A stretch of 64,000 bases of DNA, from NCBI RefSeq assembly GCF_002077945.1, contig NZ_LVYD01000024.1, positions 1 to 64,000 on the forward strand, read 5' to 3'. Below the pieces are notes generated by a model that saw only the letters and a program-made list of their open reading frames with translations, ran no database searches and was not told where the DNA came from. Positions 44,970 through 54,676 of this stretch are shown in pieces. The DNA comes from Niastella vici (GTDB taxonomy: Bacteria > Bacteroidota > Bacteroidia > Chitinophagales > Chitinophagaceae). Both the position numbers and the translations under genes were made by a program. How positions within the stretch are numbered: position 1 is the stretch's first letter; the number at the start of each line of letters is the position of its first letter.

Positions 44970-46252
44970 GCGTGTTGTAGTTGTAAAATTTGTCGCAAGA
45001 TATTAGTGAATTGCCATACTTCCTCAAAAGTATTGTATAAAGGTACAGGCGCCAGCCTTATCACATTGGGTTCGCGCCAGTCGACTATTATGCCGGCCCG
45101 GGCCAGTTCATCAAACACCTGTTTACCCTGTTGTAACATCAACATAGATACCTGGCATCCTCTTTCCGATTCCTGGCGGGGGGTAATAAATTCAATGACC
45201 GGCTCCCTTTGCTGACCATTTAATTCATCGAGCAGGAACCATAACCAGCTGTTTAACAATTGCCGCTTCTTCTGCAACCGGTCGGCCCCCGCTTCCATAA
45301 AAATATCCAGCGCTGCTTTATGCGCGGCATATAATAAAGGAGATGGTGTACTGAGCTGCCAGCCTTCTGCCGACCGGGCAGGGTTAAACCCTTTTTGCAT
45401 CAGGAAACGGCTAGCTTTATCGTATCCCCACCAACCGGCAAAACGGGGCAATGCCGTATCGTTGTGGTAACGTTCATGTATATAGGCGCCACCAATACCA
45501 CCGGGGCCCGAATTCATGTATTTATAGCTGCACCAGGCGGCAAAATCCACGTTCCAGTTGTGTAATTGTAAGGGAATATTACCAGCCGCATGGGCCAGGT
45601 CGAACCCAACTTTGGCGCCCACTGCCTGTGCTGCTTTTGTAATGGCCGCCATATTAAACAGCTGGCCGGTATAATAATTCAAGCCACCCCACAACACCAG
45701 GGCCAGTTCATCTTTATGCTGTTGTATTGCCTGCAGAATATCCTCATGGCGAATGGTATGCTCGCCCGGGCGGGGCCCTACTTCAATGAGTACATCTGCC
45801 GGGTTGAAGCCACAATATTTTACATGGGTTTCAAGCATGTATTGATCGCTGGGAAATGCTTTGGCCTCACAAATGATCCTATTCCGTTTATTATCGGGCC
45901 TGTAAAATGATACCAGCAACAGATGCAGGTTTACAGTAAGCTGGTTCATGACCACCACTTCATGGGGCCGGGCGCCAACTATTTTTGAGAGGGGTTCAAT
46001 AAGGCGGTCGTGGTACTGCAGCCATGGCTGTTCGCCCATAAAGAAGCCTTCTACCCCATAATTGGCCCATTTGTTCAAAACCTGTTGTAGACAGGCCTGG
46101 GTGCGCACCGGTTGCAAACCAAGGGAGTTGCCCAGGAAATAGATCTGTGGCCGCCCATCAATAACAGGCATTATAAATTCATTCCTGAACGAACGCAGTT
46201 CGTCCTGCTCGTCGAGCCCACAGGCAAATGAGCGAGAGTTTTCAAATATCAT
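44966..46252 (-). CDS. kynU: Kynureninase
   Basis: The 428-residue PLP enzyme splits kynurenine into anthranilate and alanine in tryptophan breakdown (also 3-hydroxykynurenine on the way to NAD). Motifs seen are YFLGNSLGLQPVRTQ near residue 38, MNQLTVNLHLLLVSFY near 101, GFDLAHAAGNIPLQLHNWNVDFAAWCSYKYMNSG near 217-250 with the PLP lysine in SYKY, and GGIGGAYIHERY. No other kynurenine gene is nearby. The upstream 108 bases contain repeat words broken by a GC-rich hairpin. Confidence 0.94.
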   Translation of the reverse strand: MIFENSRSFACGLDEQDELRSFRNEFIMPVIDGRPQIYFLGNSLGLQPVRTQACLQQVLNKWANYGVEGFFMGEQPWLQYHDRLIEPLSKIVGARPHEVVVMNQLTVNLHLLLVSFYRPDNKRNRIICEAKAFPSDQYMLETHVKYCGFNPADVLIEVGPRPGEHTIRHEDILQAIQQHKDELALVLWGGLNYYTGQLFNMAAITKAAQAVGAKVGFDLAHAAGNIPLQLHNWNVDFAAWCSYKYMNSGPGGIGGAYIHERYHNDTALPRFAGWWGYDKASRFLMQKGFNPARSAEGWQLSTPSPLLYAAHKAALDIFMEAGADRLQKKRQLLNSWLWFLLDELNGQQREPVIEFITPRQESERGCQVSMLMLQQGKQVFDELARAGIIVDWREPNVIRLAPVPLYNTFEEVWQFTNILRQILQLQHA

Positions 46253-46267
46253 GTAGTGTTTTGTTAT

Positions 46268-46365
46268 CGTGAATGGTGAATGCCCGTCCGACCGGTCATC
46301 CGGGCGGGGTCAATGGTCAATATCTACCCATTCTCATTACGCATTCTGCATTTCTCATTTCTACA
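46268..46365. repeat. Interrupted word repeat with GC-rich hairpin
   Basis: GTGAATGGTGAATG (46269-46282) and GTCAATGGTCAAT (46309-46321) are parts of the GGTGAATGGTCAAT family, separated by CCCGTCCG..CGGGCGGG, a GC-rich hairpin. Another word family, CATTCTCATTACGCATTC and CATTTCTCATTTC, runs on to about 46365, up to the stop of the SDR gene. Confidence 0.6.
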
Positions 46366-47146
46366 GCGCCCCGGTCTTTCCCCCATCAATTGCTATACTT
46401 ACGCCGTTCACATACGATGCCGCCGGTGAGGCCAGGAATGCCGCTACCGAAGCCAGTTCTGCTGCTTCGCCAAAACGTTTCATGGGTATCTCCTGTTTCA
46501 TTTCCTGTTCTATAACATCGGTAGTAACGCCTCTTTTCTGTGCATTGTTCTTTATCAGGCTTTCCAACCGCTGCGTTTTGGTAAGACCCGGAAGAATATT
46601 GTTCACCGTTATATTGAACTGCCCTACTTCATTGGCCAGGATCTTTGACCACATGGCTACTGCGCCGCGAACGGTTCCCGATACCGCCAAATTGGTAATG
46701 GGAATGCGGATAGAAGTTGAGATCACATTAATGATGCGTCCATAGCCGGCCTGCTTCATACCCGGAATAACCGCCTGCGCCAACAACTGGTTTACGATGA
46801 GGTGCTGATTGAATGCATTCAGAAAAGCTTCCTCTGTGGCATCGAGTACCGAACCGGGTGGCGGGCCACCGGTGTTGTTGATGAGAATATGCACCGGATG
46901 CTGTTGTACCTGTTGCGCAATTACCTGCTTCACCTGATCGGGTTTACTAAAATCGGCTATCAGATAGTTGTGCTGTTGACGCAAAGAAATATCAAGCGTT
47001 TTCACTGCCTCCTGCAATGCTTTCTCATTGCGCGCCAGCAGGGTGCAGTTAGCGCCCAGCATCGCCAGCTCTTCGGCAATGGCCAAACCAATACCTTGTG
47101 TACTTCCGCAAATGACTGCATTTCTGCCTTCCAATGATAAATTCAT
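46361..47146 (-). CDS. SDR-family oxidoreductase
   Basis: The 261-residue Rossmann enzyme has the NAD(P) motif GSTQGIGLAIAEEL near residue 14, NNTGG near 90, a Ser near 142 in NVISTSIRIPITN (the family's catalytic Ser) and the C-terminal SPAASYVNGVSIAIDGGKTGAL. The usual YxxxK is not evident: after the Ser the sequence runs NLAVSGTVRGAVAMWSKIL, with Gly or Thr where Tyr is expected, as in the atypical Bacteroidota group of 3-oxoacyl-ACP reductase-like proteins. Whether it is active as a dehydrogenase is uncertain. It lies 29 bases from the GDPD gene on the same strand. Confidence 0.85.
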   Translation of the reverse strand: MNLSLEGRNAVICGSTQGIGLAIAEELAMLGANCTLLARNEKALQEAVKTLDISLRQQHNYLIADFSKPDQVKQVIAQQVQQHPVHILINNTGGPPPGSVLDATEEAFLNAFNQHLIVNQLLAQAVIPGMKQAGYGRIINVISTSIRIPITNLAVSGTVRGAVAMWSKILANEVGQFNITVNNILPGLTKTQRLESLIKNNAQKRGVTTDVIEQEMKQEIPMKRFGEAAELASVAAFLASPAASYVNGVSIAIDGGKTGAL

Positions 47147-47175
47147 AGCACCTCTATTGTTCTATGTTCAAAATT

Positions 47176-48084
47176 CTATTTCAACAGGTCTGGATAATCA
47201 GTAATGATCCCATCTACACCCGCTGCTTTCATTTGTTCAATGGCGGCCTTGTCATTCACCGTCCAGGGAATTACCCTGATCTTGCGCTCATGGCATTTAT
47301 CAACCAGCTCTTTTGTTACCAGGCTATAGGCCGGACTATAAATGGTTGGAAAGAATCCCAATACTTTCAACTGATCTTCCAGCGGCCGTTTATCATCCTC
47401 TTCAATCAACGCAGCTGTTTTTACCGTGGGATATTTCTTATGCAATACCTGTAACGTACGAAAATCAAATGATTGAATAATGACCCGGTCACCAATCCTG
47501 GCCGACTGCACCACCTTCATCAGCGTATTCACATACTCGTCGGGCGCAGGGTGGTACTGGTTATCGGTTGCGGGGTTCGATTTTGTTTCTATGTTATAAA
47601 AAACAGCTTGCCCGCCTTTTAATTTATGATACGCTTCCACATTCTCGATCACTTCTTTCAGCAAGGGTTTAGTAGCCTTTAACCGCCGCTGGTTGGGAAA
47701 ACGCGGATGCGGTTTCAACCCCACATCATAGGTTTGCGTTTGCGCATAGGTCATGTGGTAAATGTTCAGGTTGCGCTCCTCCTGTTCGGTTACGTACTTC
47801 CCATCGGGACCTGTCGTGATCTCATGGTTGAAAAATGGTTCGTGTGAAAGGATCACCTGTTTGTCTTTGGTGATCACCGCATCCATTTCAAGGGTGGTAA
47901 CGCCCAGTTCCAGCGCTTTCATCATGGCCGGGATGGTATTTTCGGGCATTAATCCCCGGCAGCCGCGATGCCCTTCAATATCAAAAACTGGTAACAATGG
48001 ATCTGAAACTTTTTTTGATGCGTGGCACGCAAATACTAATGCAACCAGTAACAGTAACTCTGCTACTTCCCTAAATTTACTCAT
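47176..48084 (-). CDS. Glycerophosphodiester phosphodiesterase, envelope
   Basis: The 302-residue protein has a signal sequence with VFACHASK near residue 20 (possible lipobox). The GDPD TIM barrel shows IEGHRGCRGLMPENTIPAM near 38, LEMDAVITKDKQVILSHEP near 65 and the last strand WTVNDKAAIEQMKAAGVDGIITDYPDLL. These hydrolyse deacylated phospholipids to glycerol-3-phosphate and an alcohol. The HRG and ExD...H metal and catalytic residues are present. The upstream neighbour is Mrp/ApbC with a 98-base gap. Confidence 0.92.
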   Translation of the reverse strand: MSKFREVAELLLLVALVFACHASKKVSDPLLPVFDIEGHRGCRGLMPENTIPAMMKALELGVTTLEMDAVITKDKQVILSHEPFFNHEITTGPDGKYVTEQEERNLNIYHMTYAQTQTYDVGLKPHPRFPNQRRLKATKPLLKEVIENVEAYHKLKGGQAVFYNIETKSNPATDNQYHPAPDEYVNTLMKVVQSARIGDRVIIQSFDFRTLQVLHKKYPTVKTAALIEEDDKRPLEDQLKVLGFFPTIYSPAYSLVTKELVDKCHERKIRVIPWTVNDKAAIEQMKAAGVDGIITDYPDLLK

Positions 48085-48182
48085 ATTAGATATTTACAGT
48101 AATGGTTAGGGATATTGGAGGCAGCAATATTCTTAATGTTGACCCCTTGCTGGTGTTTGAACCCTGGTTGTTTAACGAACAG

Positions 48183-49283
48183 TTAGTCGATCACTTCCGC
48201 AACTTTTGCGGCGCTTACATTAGCATTGCGCATGGCAATACTGCGGGTGGCATTGGCGGCAAATTCTTCGAAAGCCTGGCGGGTGATCGTATCATCGCTC
48301 ATCATGATCGGTATGCCCATGTCACCGCCTTCCCGAATGCTTTGTACCAGTGGTATTTGGCCCAGGAATGGAATATCGTATTCTTCGGCCAGGCGCTTTC
48401 CACCTTCTTTGCCAAAGATATAATACTTATTATCAGGTAGTTCGGCAGGAACAAAATAACTCATATTTTCAACCAGCCCTATTATCGGCACTTTTATCTG
48501 TGCCTGGCTAAACATGCCGATCGCTTTTTTAGCATCGGCCAGGGCTACGTCCTGTGGTGTGGTAACAATGACGGCGCCGGTAACCGGTACTGTTTGCACC
48601 AGCGTAAGGTGAATATCGCCGGTTCCGGGTGGCATATCAATGACCAGGTAATCCAGCTCATCCCACAGTACATCGGTCACAAACTGGCGAATGGCGCTGC
48701 TGGCCATAGGGCCACGCCAGATCACCGCATTCTTTTCGTCGACCAGTAATCCGATGCTCATGAGTTTTATGCCGAACCGTTCCAGCGGAACAATCATTCC
48801 TTTCTGCCCTTCGCCCATACTTTTCATCATGGGCCGCTCGCCACGCACACCGAACATAATGGGCACACTGGGGCCATAAATATCAGCATCCATCAACCCC
48901 ACTTTTGCACCGTTCTGGGCCAAAGCCAATGCCAGATTGGCGGATACAGTGCTTTTTCCCACGCCACCCTTTCCACTTATTACAGCTATTATATTCTTTA
49001 CTTTCGGTAAAACAGCCCCTGGGTCCTGACGGTTGGTGCTGGTATTTGCGGTGAAATTCACTTTTACAATCGCTTCTTTATTAACCAGTAATTTCACTGC
49101 ATTTTCACATGCCCTGCCTATCATATCTTTCATGGGGCAGGCGGGTGTGGTAAGCACAACAGTGAAAGACACCATATTACCGCTGATCACTATATCTTTA
49201 ACCATATTCAGCGTAACTATATCCTTTCCCAAATCAGGTTCCTGAACGTTCCTCAATGCGTCTAATACTTTCTCAGGGGTCAT
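48183..49283 (-). CDS. apbC: Mrp/ApbC-family iron-sulfur carrier ATPase
   Basis: The 366-residue cytosolic protein has an N-terminal DUF59/MIP18-like domain (about 1-85, with TTPACPMKDMIGRACENAVK) and a P-loop domain with the deviant Walker A ISGKGGVGKSTVSANLALAL near residue 105, DADIYGPSVPIMFG near 135, YLVIDMPPGTGDIHLTL near 215 and VENMSYFVP near 276. The family carries and delivers iron-sulfur clusters. The CxxC pair used by many members is not obvious, so cluster binding is uncertain. The gene on the other strand begins 104 bases away. Confidence 0.93.
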   Translation of the reverse strand: MTPEKVLDALRNVQEPDLGKDIVTLNMVKDIVISGNMVSFTVVLTTPACPMKDMIGRACENAVKLLVNKEAIVKVNFTANTSTNRQDPGAVLPKVKNIIAVISGKGGVGKSTVSANLALALAQNGAKVGLMDADIYGPSVPIMFGVRGERPMMKSMGEGQKGMIVPLERFGIKLMSIGLLVDEKNAVIWRGPMASSAIRQFVTDVLWDELDYLVIDMPPGTGDIHLTLVQTVPVTGAVIVTTPQDVALADAKKAIGMFSQAQIKVPIIGLVENMSYFVPAELPDNKYYIFGKEGGKRLAEEYDIPFLGQIPLVQSIREGGDMGIPIMMSDDTITRQAFEEFAANATRSIAMRNANVSAAKVAEVID

Positions 49284-49348
49284 TCATCTAAGAGTTTTGT
49301 TAAAAAGAATTATTTGCCCACAAAATTAACCATTGAGGGGGGTATTTT

Positions 49349-49381
49349 GTTGAAGTATTTTAGGCATTATGTATATATTTG
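49349..49381 (+). promoter_or_regulatory. Promoter ending six bases before a start codon
   Basis: TTG (49350-49352) or TTTG (49346-49349), a 21-base spacer and TATATTTG (49374-49381), followed by six bases and the ATG at 49388. A transcript would be leaderless or nearly so. Confidence 0.5.
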
Positions 49382-49387
49382 ACGGGC

Positions 49388-50029
49388 ATGAAAAGACGTT
49401 TACAATTTCTGATTCTGCTGGCGATTGCCATCCCCTTTGCTACTAATGCGCAATTTGAGAAACTGAAGGATTCCGTAGTTCAGTTGTATGGTGTTGTGAT
49501 GACTGCCGACAGCCTGAAAGCCATTCCCTCCGTTACAGTCATGATCAAGGGTCAGAACCGCGGTACCATCACCAATGAACAAGGTGTATTCAGCATTGTA
49601 GTAATGAAAGGTGATATCGTTGAGTTTACGTCTATCGGTTATAAACCCAAACTGGCTACCATTCCCCGCGACCTGGAAGGAAACCAGTTCAGCCTGTTGC
49701 AATTGTTGGTTACCGACACGGTATACCTGCCCGCCACCATCATCAGGCCACGCCCTACCAAAGAACAGTTCGAACGCGATTTTGTGAACGTATCAATCCC
49801 CGACGATAATATAGAAATTGCCCGTAAAAATACCGATGAATCGAAACGCCGCGTACTGGCCCGCACCCTGCCCCGCGATGGTACCGAAAACAGTAATATG
49901 TTTTTGCGTAATAATTCCCAACGGTATTATTATAACGGACAGGCCCCGCCACAAAACATCTTCAACCCCGCTGCCTGGGCAGAATTTATCCAGGCCTGGA
50001 AACGGGGCGATTTCAAAAATCAGAATTAG
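49388..50029 (+). CDS. Secreted protein with carboxypeptidase-regulatory-like domain
   Basis: The 213-residue protein has a signal peptide (MKRRLQFLILLAIAIPFATN, cleavage near AQ). Residues about 30-110 form a CarboxypepD_reg-like domain: VQLYGVVMTADSLKAIPSVTVMIKGQNRGTITNEQGVFSIVV and GDIVEFTSIGYKP. The rest is polar, with an Asn/Pro/Gln-rich end and no membrane segment. I choose the ATG at 49388; an upstream TTG at 49379 is part of the -7 promoter box. The domain usually sits at the front of TonB-dependent receptors, but here it stands alone. Function unknown. Confidence 0.83.
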   Translation: MKRRLQFLILLAIAIPFATNAQFEKLKDSVVQLYGVVMTADSLKAIPSVTVMIKGQNRGTITNEQGVFSIVVMKGDIVEFTSIGYKPKLATIPRDLEGNQFSLLQLLVTDTVYLPATIIRPRPTKEQFERDFVNVSIPDDNIEIARKNTDESKRRVLARTLPRDGTENSNMFLRNNSQRYYYNGQAPPQNIFNPAAWAEFIQAWKRGDFKNQN

Positions 50030-50040
50030 TTAATTTGATG

Positions 50041-50269
50041 ATGTGATAATTCGATAATGGAATACAGTAGCCAATTTCCGTGCAATTTGTTGCAGGCTAC
50101 AGGGTACCAGTTATTTCATTTTATACTTTTTGCGAACACACGTTAGTTTTCCCTTATTTTTGCGCTCCCCTTTTACAAGGCCAATATTGCGGCATATCCG
50201 CCAATATTCCGGATCATCTGTATTAGGCGGATATCATTATCACATTTGCTAATTATCGAATTATCACAT
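50041..50269. repeat. Perfect 18-bp inverted repeat flanking the hbd leader
   Basis: ATGTGATAATTCGATAAT at 50041-50058 is the exact reverse complement of the 18 bases at 50252-50269. The arms bracket 193 bases that include a promoter (50129-50162). The right arm ends one base before the ATG at 50271. Inside the right arm the word ATTATCACATT occurs twice. Confidence 0.75.
50129..50162 (+). promoter_or_regulatory. Promoter of the 3-hydroxyacyl-CoA dehydrogenase gene
   Basis: TTTG at 50129-50132, a 22-base spacer and TATTTTTG at 50155-50162, giving a leader of about 100 bases that includes the right arm of the inverted repeat. Confidence 0.5.
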
Positions 50270-50270
50270 T

Positions 50271-51150
<880 letters not shown>

Positions 51151-51161
<11 letters not shown>

Positions 51162-51993
51162 TTGCAGACCACCCAAATTCTTTCTGCCATTTTTCAGGCA
51201 ACGGCAAATTGGGTATGGTATAGGCGGGAACACGTTCGCCATCACAATAAATAAAATGTTCGAGGGTCCATTTGGCTGAATCCGGTTCATTCCATTGATT
51301 CGAGGTGTATTCTTCCTGGATCTCCAACTGACCATTCAGCCAGATGTACTTTGCATAAAACCCGGTGCAATGCGCGCCGAGGTAAATAGTTCTTTCTTCT
51401 GTTGATAACCCAAAATCAACAAACGATCTTATCTGGGGTATATGATCAAGGTTGTCAGATTCGCTGTTAAAAAGATAGATATCACGGCAACCGGGGCCTG
51501 AACAATTACAGGTGCCGCCTGAATAGTTCCAGATAATGGACACATCTTTATACCCATCAAAATTTACATCGCAGAACTGAACGGCGCTGTCTTTTATAAT
51601 ACCATAGCCGTTCATTACCTGCTGCAGCTTCCAGCTATCGTCTTTCAAAAAAAAGAAGAACAGGTTCTTATCTTCAAAACACACTATTGCGTGTTGTTTT
51701 TGCTGGGAGCAGATATTTCCTTTGTAGAATTGAATGCGGGTGGTATCGCCGTCAAAAACGGCCAGGGTGTAAAACCGGTCTTCGCCTTTATGGCCTTCCA
51801 GTTTTCTGATGCAGTAATCCCTGAAAAAAGCCATTTGCTCGGCACTGTCCATCGCCTTACTTAATAATCTATCATAAGGAACGGAGTGCACCGATAAGGT
51901 ATCTTTCGACCTGTTTTTGCCCCAGGGACTGTTTCCTGATTTACAGGCAGCGAATACAATGAGGGACAGGATTATAGGAAAAAGCCGTTTCAT
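51151..51993 (-). CDS. Lipoprotein of unknown function with a Cys cluster
   Basis: The 280-residue lipoprotein (lipobox AACK near residue 17) is mostly beta-sheet in character. Residues near 143-180 read FCDVNFDGYKDVSIIWNYSGGTCNCSGPGCRDIYLFN: DVNFDGYKD is a calcium-loop-like sequence of the FG-GAP or EF-hand type, followed by three Cys spaced CxCxxxxC. This resembles XAC2610-like domains found in many bacteria. No enzyme motif is visible. It is convergent with hbd and shares 11 bases with it. Confidence 0.8.
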
Positions 51994-52023
51994 ACGCTAT
52001 CAGACCTCTATGAGAGAAAGATA

Positions 52024-52635
52024 CTACAAATTATGCTTCGTTATCTCCACATTCCTGATCTCTTTAAATTTATATATCGCTTCATCGAGCCTTCCTTTGG
52101 GAATACCGATCACAAGCCGGCAAAACAGGTTCATATCTTTTTCGAGCACCGTGCAATTCAGTTGCTTTACGTGCATCATCACCTCGTTCATTTGCGTATA
52201 ATCGAACTGAAGATCATAGGCTGTTTCAATGGGTTTTTGAACAATGGGGGTTACCTGCAGTGCCAGGGATGCAGCCGTTTTATAAGCATTGATCAGTCCG
52301 GGTACCCCCAACAGGGTCCCTCCAAAATAGCGTACTACAACGACCAATACATTAGTTAATTTTTTACTATCGATTTGACCCAGTATGGGTTTGCCGGCCG
52401 AACCCGATGGTTCGCCATCATCACTTACGCGGAACGTATTATTATCGAGCCCTATACGATAGGCAAAACAATGATGCGTGGCCTTGGGATGCTCCTTTTT
52501 TATCGCTTCCAGGTTCTTTTTAAAATCGTCGACCGATTGAATGGGATAGGTATAGGCAATAAATTTACTGCCACGGTCTTTAAATTCTGCGGTAGTGGTT
52601 CGCTCTATGGTATAGAAGAATTCGGGGTCACTCAT
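52024..52635 (-). CDS. YigZ/IMPACT-family protein
   Basis: The 203-residue protein carries the UPF0029 hallmarks: EFKDRGSKFIAYTYPIQSVDDFKKNLEAIKKEHPKATHHCFAYRIG (residues 16-61), FRVSDDGEPSGSAGKPIL near 71 and VVVVRYFGGTLLGVPGLINAY near 94. The C-terminal domain is the ribosome-like DUF1949 fold. Members influence translation or bind nucleic acid; the exact role is not settled. It precedes nothing on its strand closely; the transporter gene upstream ends 33 bases away. Confidence 0.92.
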   Translation of the reverse strand: MSDPEFFYTIERTTTAEFKDRGSKFIAYTYPIQSVDDFKKNLEAIKKEHPKATHHCFAYRIGLDNNTFRVSDDGEPSGSAGKPILGQIDSKKLTNVLVVVVRYFGGTLLGVPGLINAYKTAASLALQVTPIVQKPIETAYDLQFDYTQMNEVMMHVKQLNCTVLEKDMNLFCRLVIGIPKGRLDEAIYKFKEIRNVEITKHNL

Positions 52636-52668
52636 AATTCAATGTTATTGATTAATGGCTGCTGTTGG

Positions 52669-53553
52669 CTATCCATAGGCGATCAGGGCAATAGCGCCGA
52701 GAGATAATCCAATACCCAGCCAGTTGATGGCCGAGAGCTTTTCTTTAAAGATCAGCCAGGCCACTACAGCAGTGAACAATACAATTCCCATGTTATTGAT
52801 GGGAATGATCGCCGAGCTGTTGCCTGCATATCCCTTCAATGCTCCCAGCAAACACCAGATACTAAAATAATTCGGTACGCCAATACCTATTCCCGCCAGT
52901 ACCGCCCGGCCCGAAAACCGTTGCCGGCCTGTAATGAACAGGAATAACAAAATGATCAATCCCACGGAAGCAGCCACACAAAATGCGGTGATCAGGTAGG
53001 CATCCTGGTTACCAGGGTTTATAAAAGCCTGTTCAACATATTTGATCATGGTATCGAGCAGGCCGCTGCCTATAAATAACAACAGGGGCATGGCCCATAA
53101 TACCCATGATACATGTTTACCTTTTCGCTCTTTGTCATGTGGCCTTGTTGTAAACCACACTGCCAGCAAGGCCAGTGCCACGCCGGTGATCTTCAACGCC
53201 GTAGCTTTTTCATGATACAGGTATATGGAAAAAACGAAAGGAATTACCAATGATAACTTATAGGCAACCGTTGCCGGCGCCACCCCTATTTTTTGCACGG
53301 TAAAGGCGGCCAGATTGAACAGGGAAATAAAACCACAGCCCATTACCAATGCCCAGGGCAGCCAGGGCTGTTGCGCCAGTGAACCGTTCACCGGAAAACT
53401 ACCGTTCACGATGCTGCCGGTGATCACGCAAACCATATAATTATACACAATGGCCTGCAGGTTATTGATGCCTAAACGGGCAACTATTTTAAAGGAAATG
53501 GTAAGCCAGGCAGTAAGGATGATACTGGCAATGAGGAATAATAAATTGCTCAA
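52669..53553 (-). CDS. EamA/DMT-family membrane transporter
   Basis: The 294-residue protein has about ten hydrophobic membrane segments in two EamA halves. The start is TTG at 53553, which overlaps the ribD stop in a TTGA arrangement; no in-frame ATG exists until residue 40 in the second membrane segment, so TTG is required for a full first segment (LLFLIASIILTAWLTI). Such carriers export amino acids or other metabolites; substrate unknown. Translational coupling with ribD raises, but does not prove, a link with riboflavin or its intermediates. Confidence 0.88.
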   Translation of the reverse strand: MSNLLFLIASIILTAWLTISFKIVARLGINNLQAIVYNYMVCVITGSIVNGSFPVNGSLAQQPWLPWALVMGCGFISLFNLAAFTVQKIGVAPATVAYKLSLVIPFVFSIYLYHEKATALKITGVALALLAVWFTTRPHDKERKGKHVSWVLWAMPLLLFIGSGLLDTMIKYVEQAFINPGNQDAYLITAFCVAASVGLIILLFLFITGRQRFSGRAVLAGIGIGVPNYFSIWCLLGALKGYAGNSSAIIPINNMGIVLFTAVVAWLIFKEKLSAINWLGIGLSLGAIALIAYG

Positions 53554-54608
53554 CGTACCAGGGTTTGCGGGTTCACAAAATAATGGAGGGTATCTGATAA
53601 CAACGATTCCTGTTTCAATAGCTCACCGCTGTGCACCCGGGGTGCAGGCAGGCCCTGGCGAACCACCAGCTCATTACTGGTGATAATGCGCATTTCATCC
53701 CACAACCCTTCATCAATAAACGATTGCAGTAATTGGGCACCGCCTTCTACCAGCACGCTCAGCACCTTTAACTGGTATAAAGCATGCACCACCTGGTGAA
53801 CGAGGTTTACATCCTGTGTAACCTGGTAATACAATAGATTACCCTGCTCTTCATGTTGCAGGCTGTTAAATACAATGGTTTTTACCTGTTTGTTAAATAA
53901 CTGTAATGAGGATGGCAGCCGCAGGTTCATATCAACTACCAACCGCACGGGGTTGGCGCCTTTCCATAAACGGGTGGTCAATGATGGATCATCGAACAAA
54001 GCGGTGTTGGTTCCCACCAGAATAGCGGATTCTTCACTGCGCCATTTATGCACCAGCCGGTTGGTGAATTCATTGCTGATAAGCAGGCGTTCGCCACCGG
54101 GTTCCCCGGCCATTTTTCCATTGGCCGTTTGCGCCCATTTTAAAATAATATACGGGCGATGCTGCGTATGAAAAGTGATAAAGCGTTTGTTCAGCACCCT
54201 GCTCTCCTGCTCAAGCACACCCAGGGTAACCTGTACCCCGGCCGCCTGTAGTTTTTCAACGCCTTTGCCATCAACCTGTTTAAAAGGATCGCGGCAACCG
54301 ATGACCACCTGCGGGATCTTATTTGCAATGATGAGGTCGGCACAGGGGGGCGTTTTACCAAAATGGGCACAGGGTTCAAGCGACACATACATCACCGATT
54401 GCGGGATCAGGTGCCGGTCGGCGGCCTTTACCGAGTTCACACAATGCACTTCGGCATGCGGGCCACCATATTGCTGATGATACCCCTCGCCTATAATGCG
54501 GCCCTCATGCACCAGTACCGCGCCTACCATGGGGTTGGGCGCCACATAGCCTGCCGCAGTGGTGGCCAGCTGCAGAGAGCGTTGCATGTATGTTTCGTGG
54601 GTTGTCAA
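53550..54608 (-). CDS. ribD: Bifunctional riboflavin biosynthesis deaminase/reductase RibD
   Basis: The 352-residue enzyme performs two riboflavin steps. The N-terminal deaminase has NPMVGAVLVHEG near residue 25, GPHAEVHC (zinc and proton-shuttle HAE near 50) and LEPCAHFGKTPPC (zinc Cys pair near 77-86). The reductase half (about 150-352) has RPYIILKWAQTANGK and VLVEGGAQLL. I take the TTG at 54608, since related proteins have an N-terminal helix of the YM..AL.LA form that includes residues before the ATG at 54587; the latter is the alternative. It is followed by the overlapped transporter and diverges from prmC. Confidence 0.93.
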   Translation of the reverse strand: MTTHETYMQRSLQLATTAAGYVAPNPMVGAVLVHEGRIIGEGYHQQYGGPHAEVHCVNSVKAADRHLIPQSVMYVSLEPCAHFGKTPPCADLIIANKIPQVVIGCRDPFKQVDGKGVEKLQAAGVQVTLGVLEQESRVLNKRFITFHTQHRPYIILKWAQTANGKMAGEPGGERLLISNEFTNRLVHKWRSEESAILVGTNTALFDDPSLTTRLWKGANPVRLVVDMNLRLPSSLQLFNKQVKTIVFNSLQHEEQGNLLYYQVTQDVNLVHQVVHALYQLKVLSVLVEGGAQLLQSFIDEGLWDEMRIITSNELVVRQGLPAPRVHSGELLKQESLLSDTLHYFVNPQTLVR

Positions 54609-54676
54609 AATGGGGAATGGTCGGCTTCCTAACTAAAGCCGCAAATATAGTCCAAAATACGCCATCTTTGCCCCCT

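Noticed and set aside
54590-54676. Upstream ATG for prmC (29 codons longer)
   Set aside because: It lies within the other gene's 5' end, adds a sequence without domain character, and precedes the promoter-like box.
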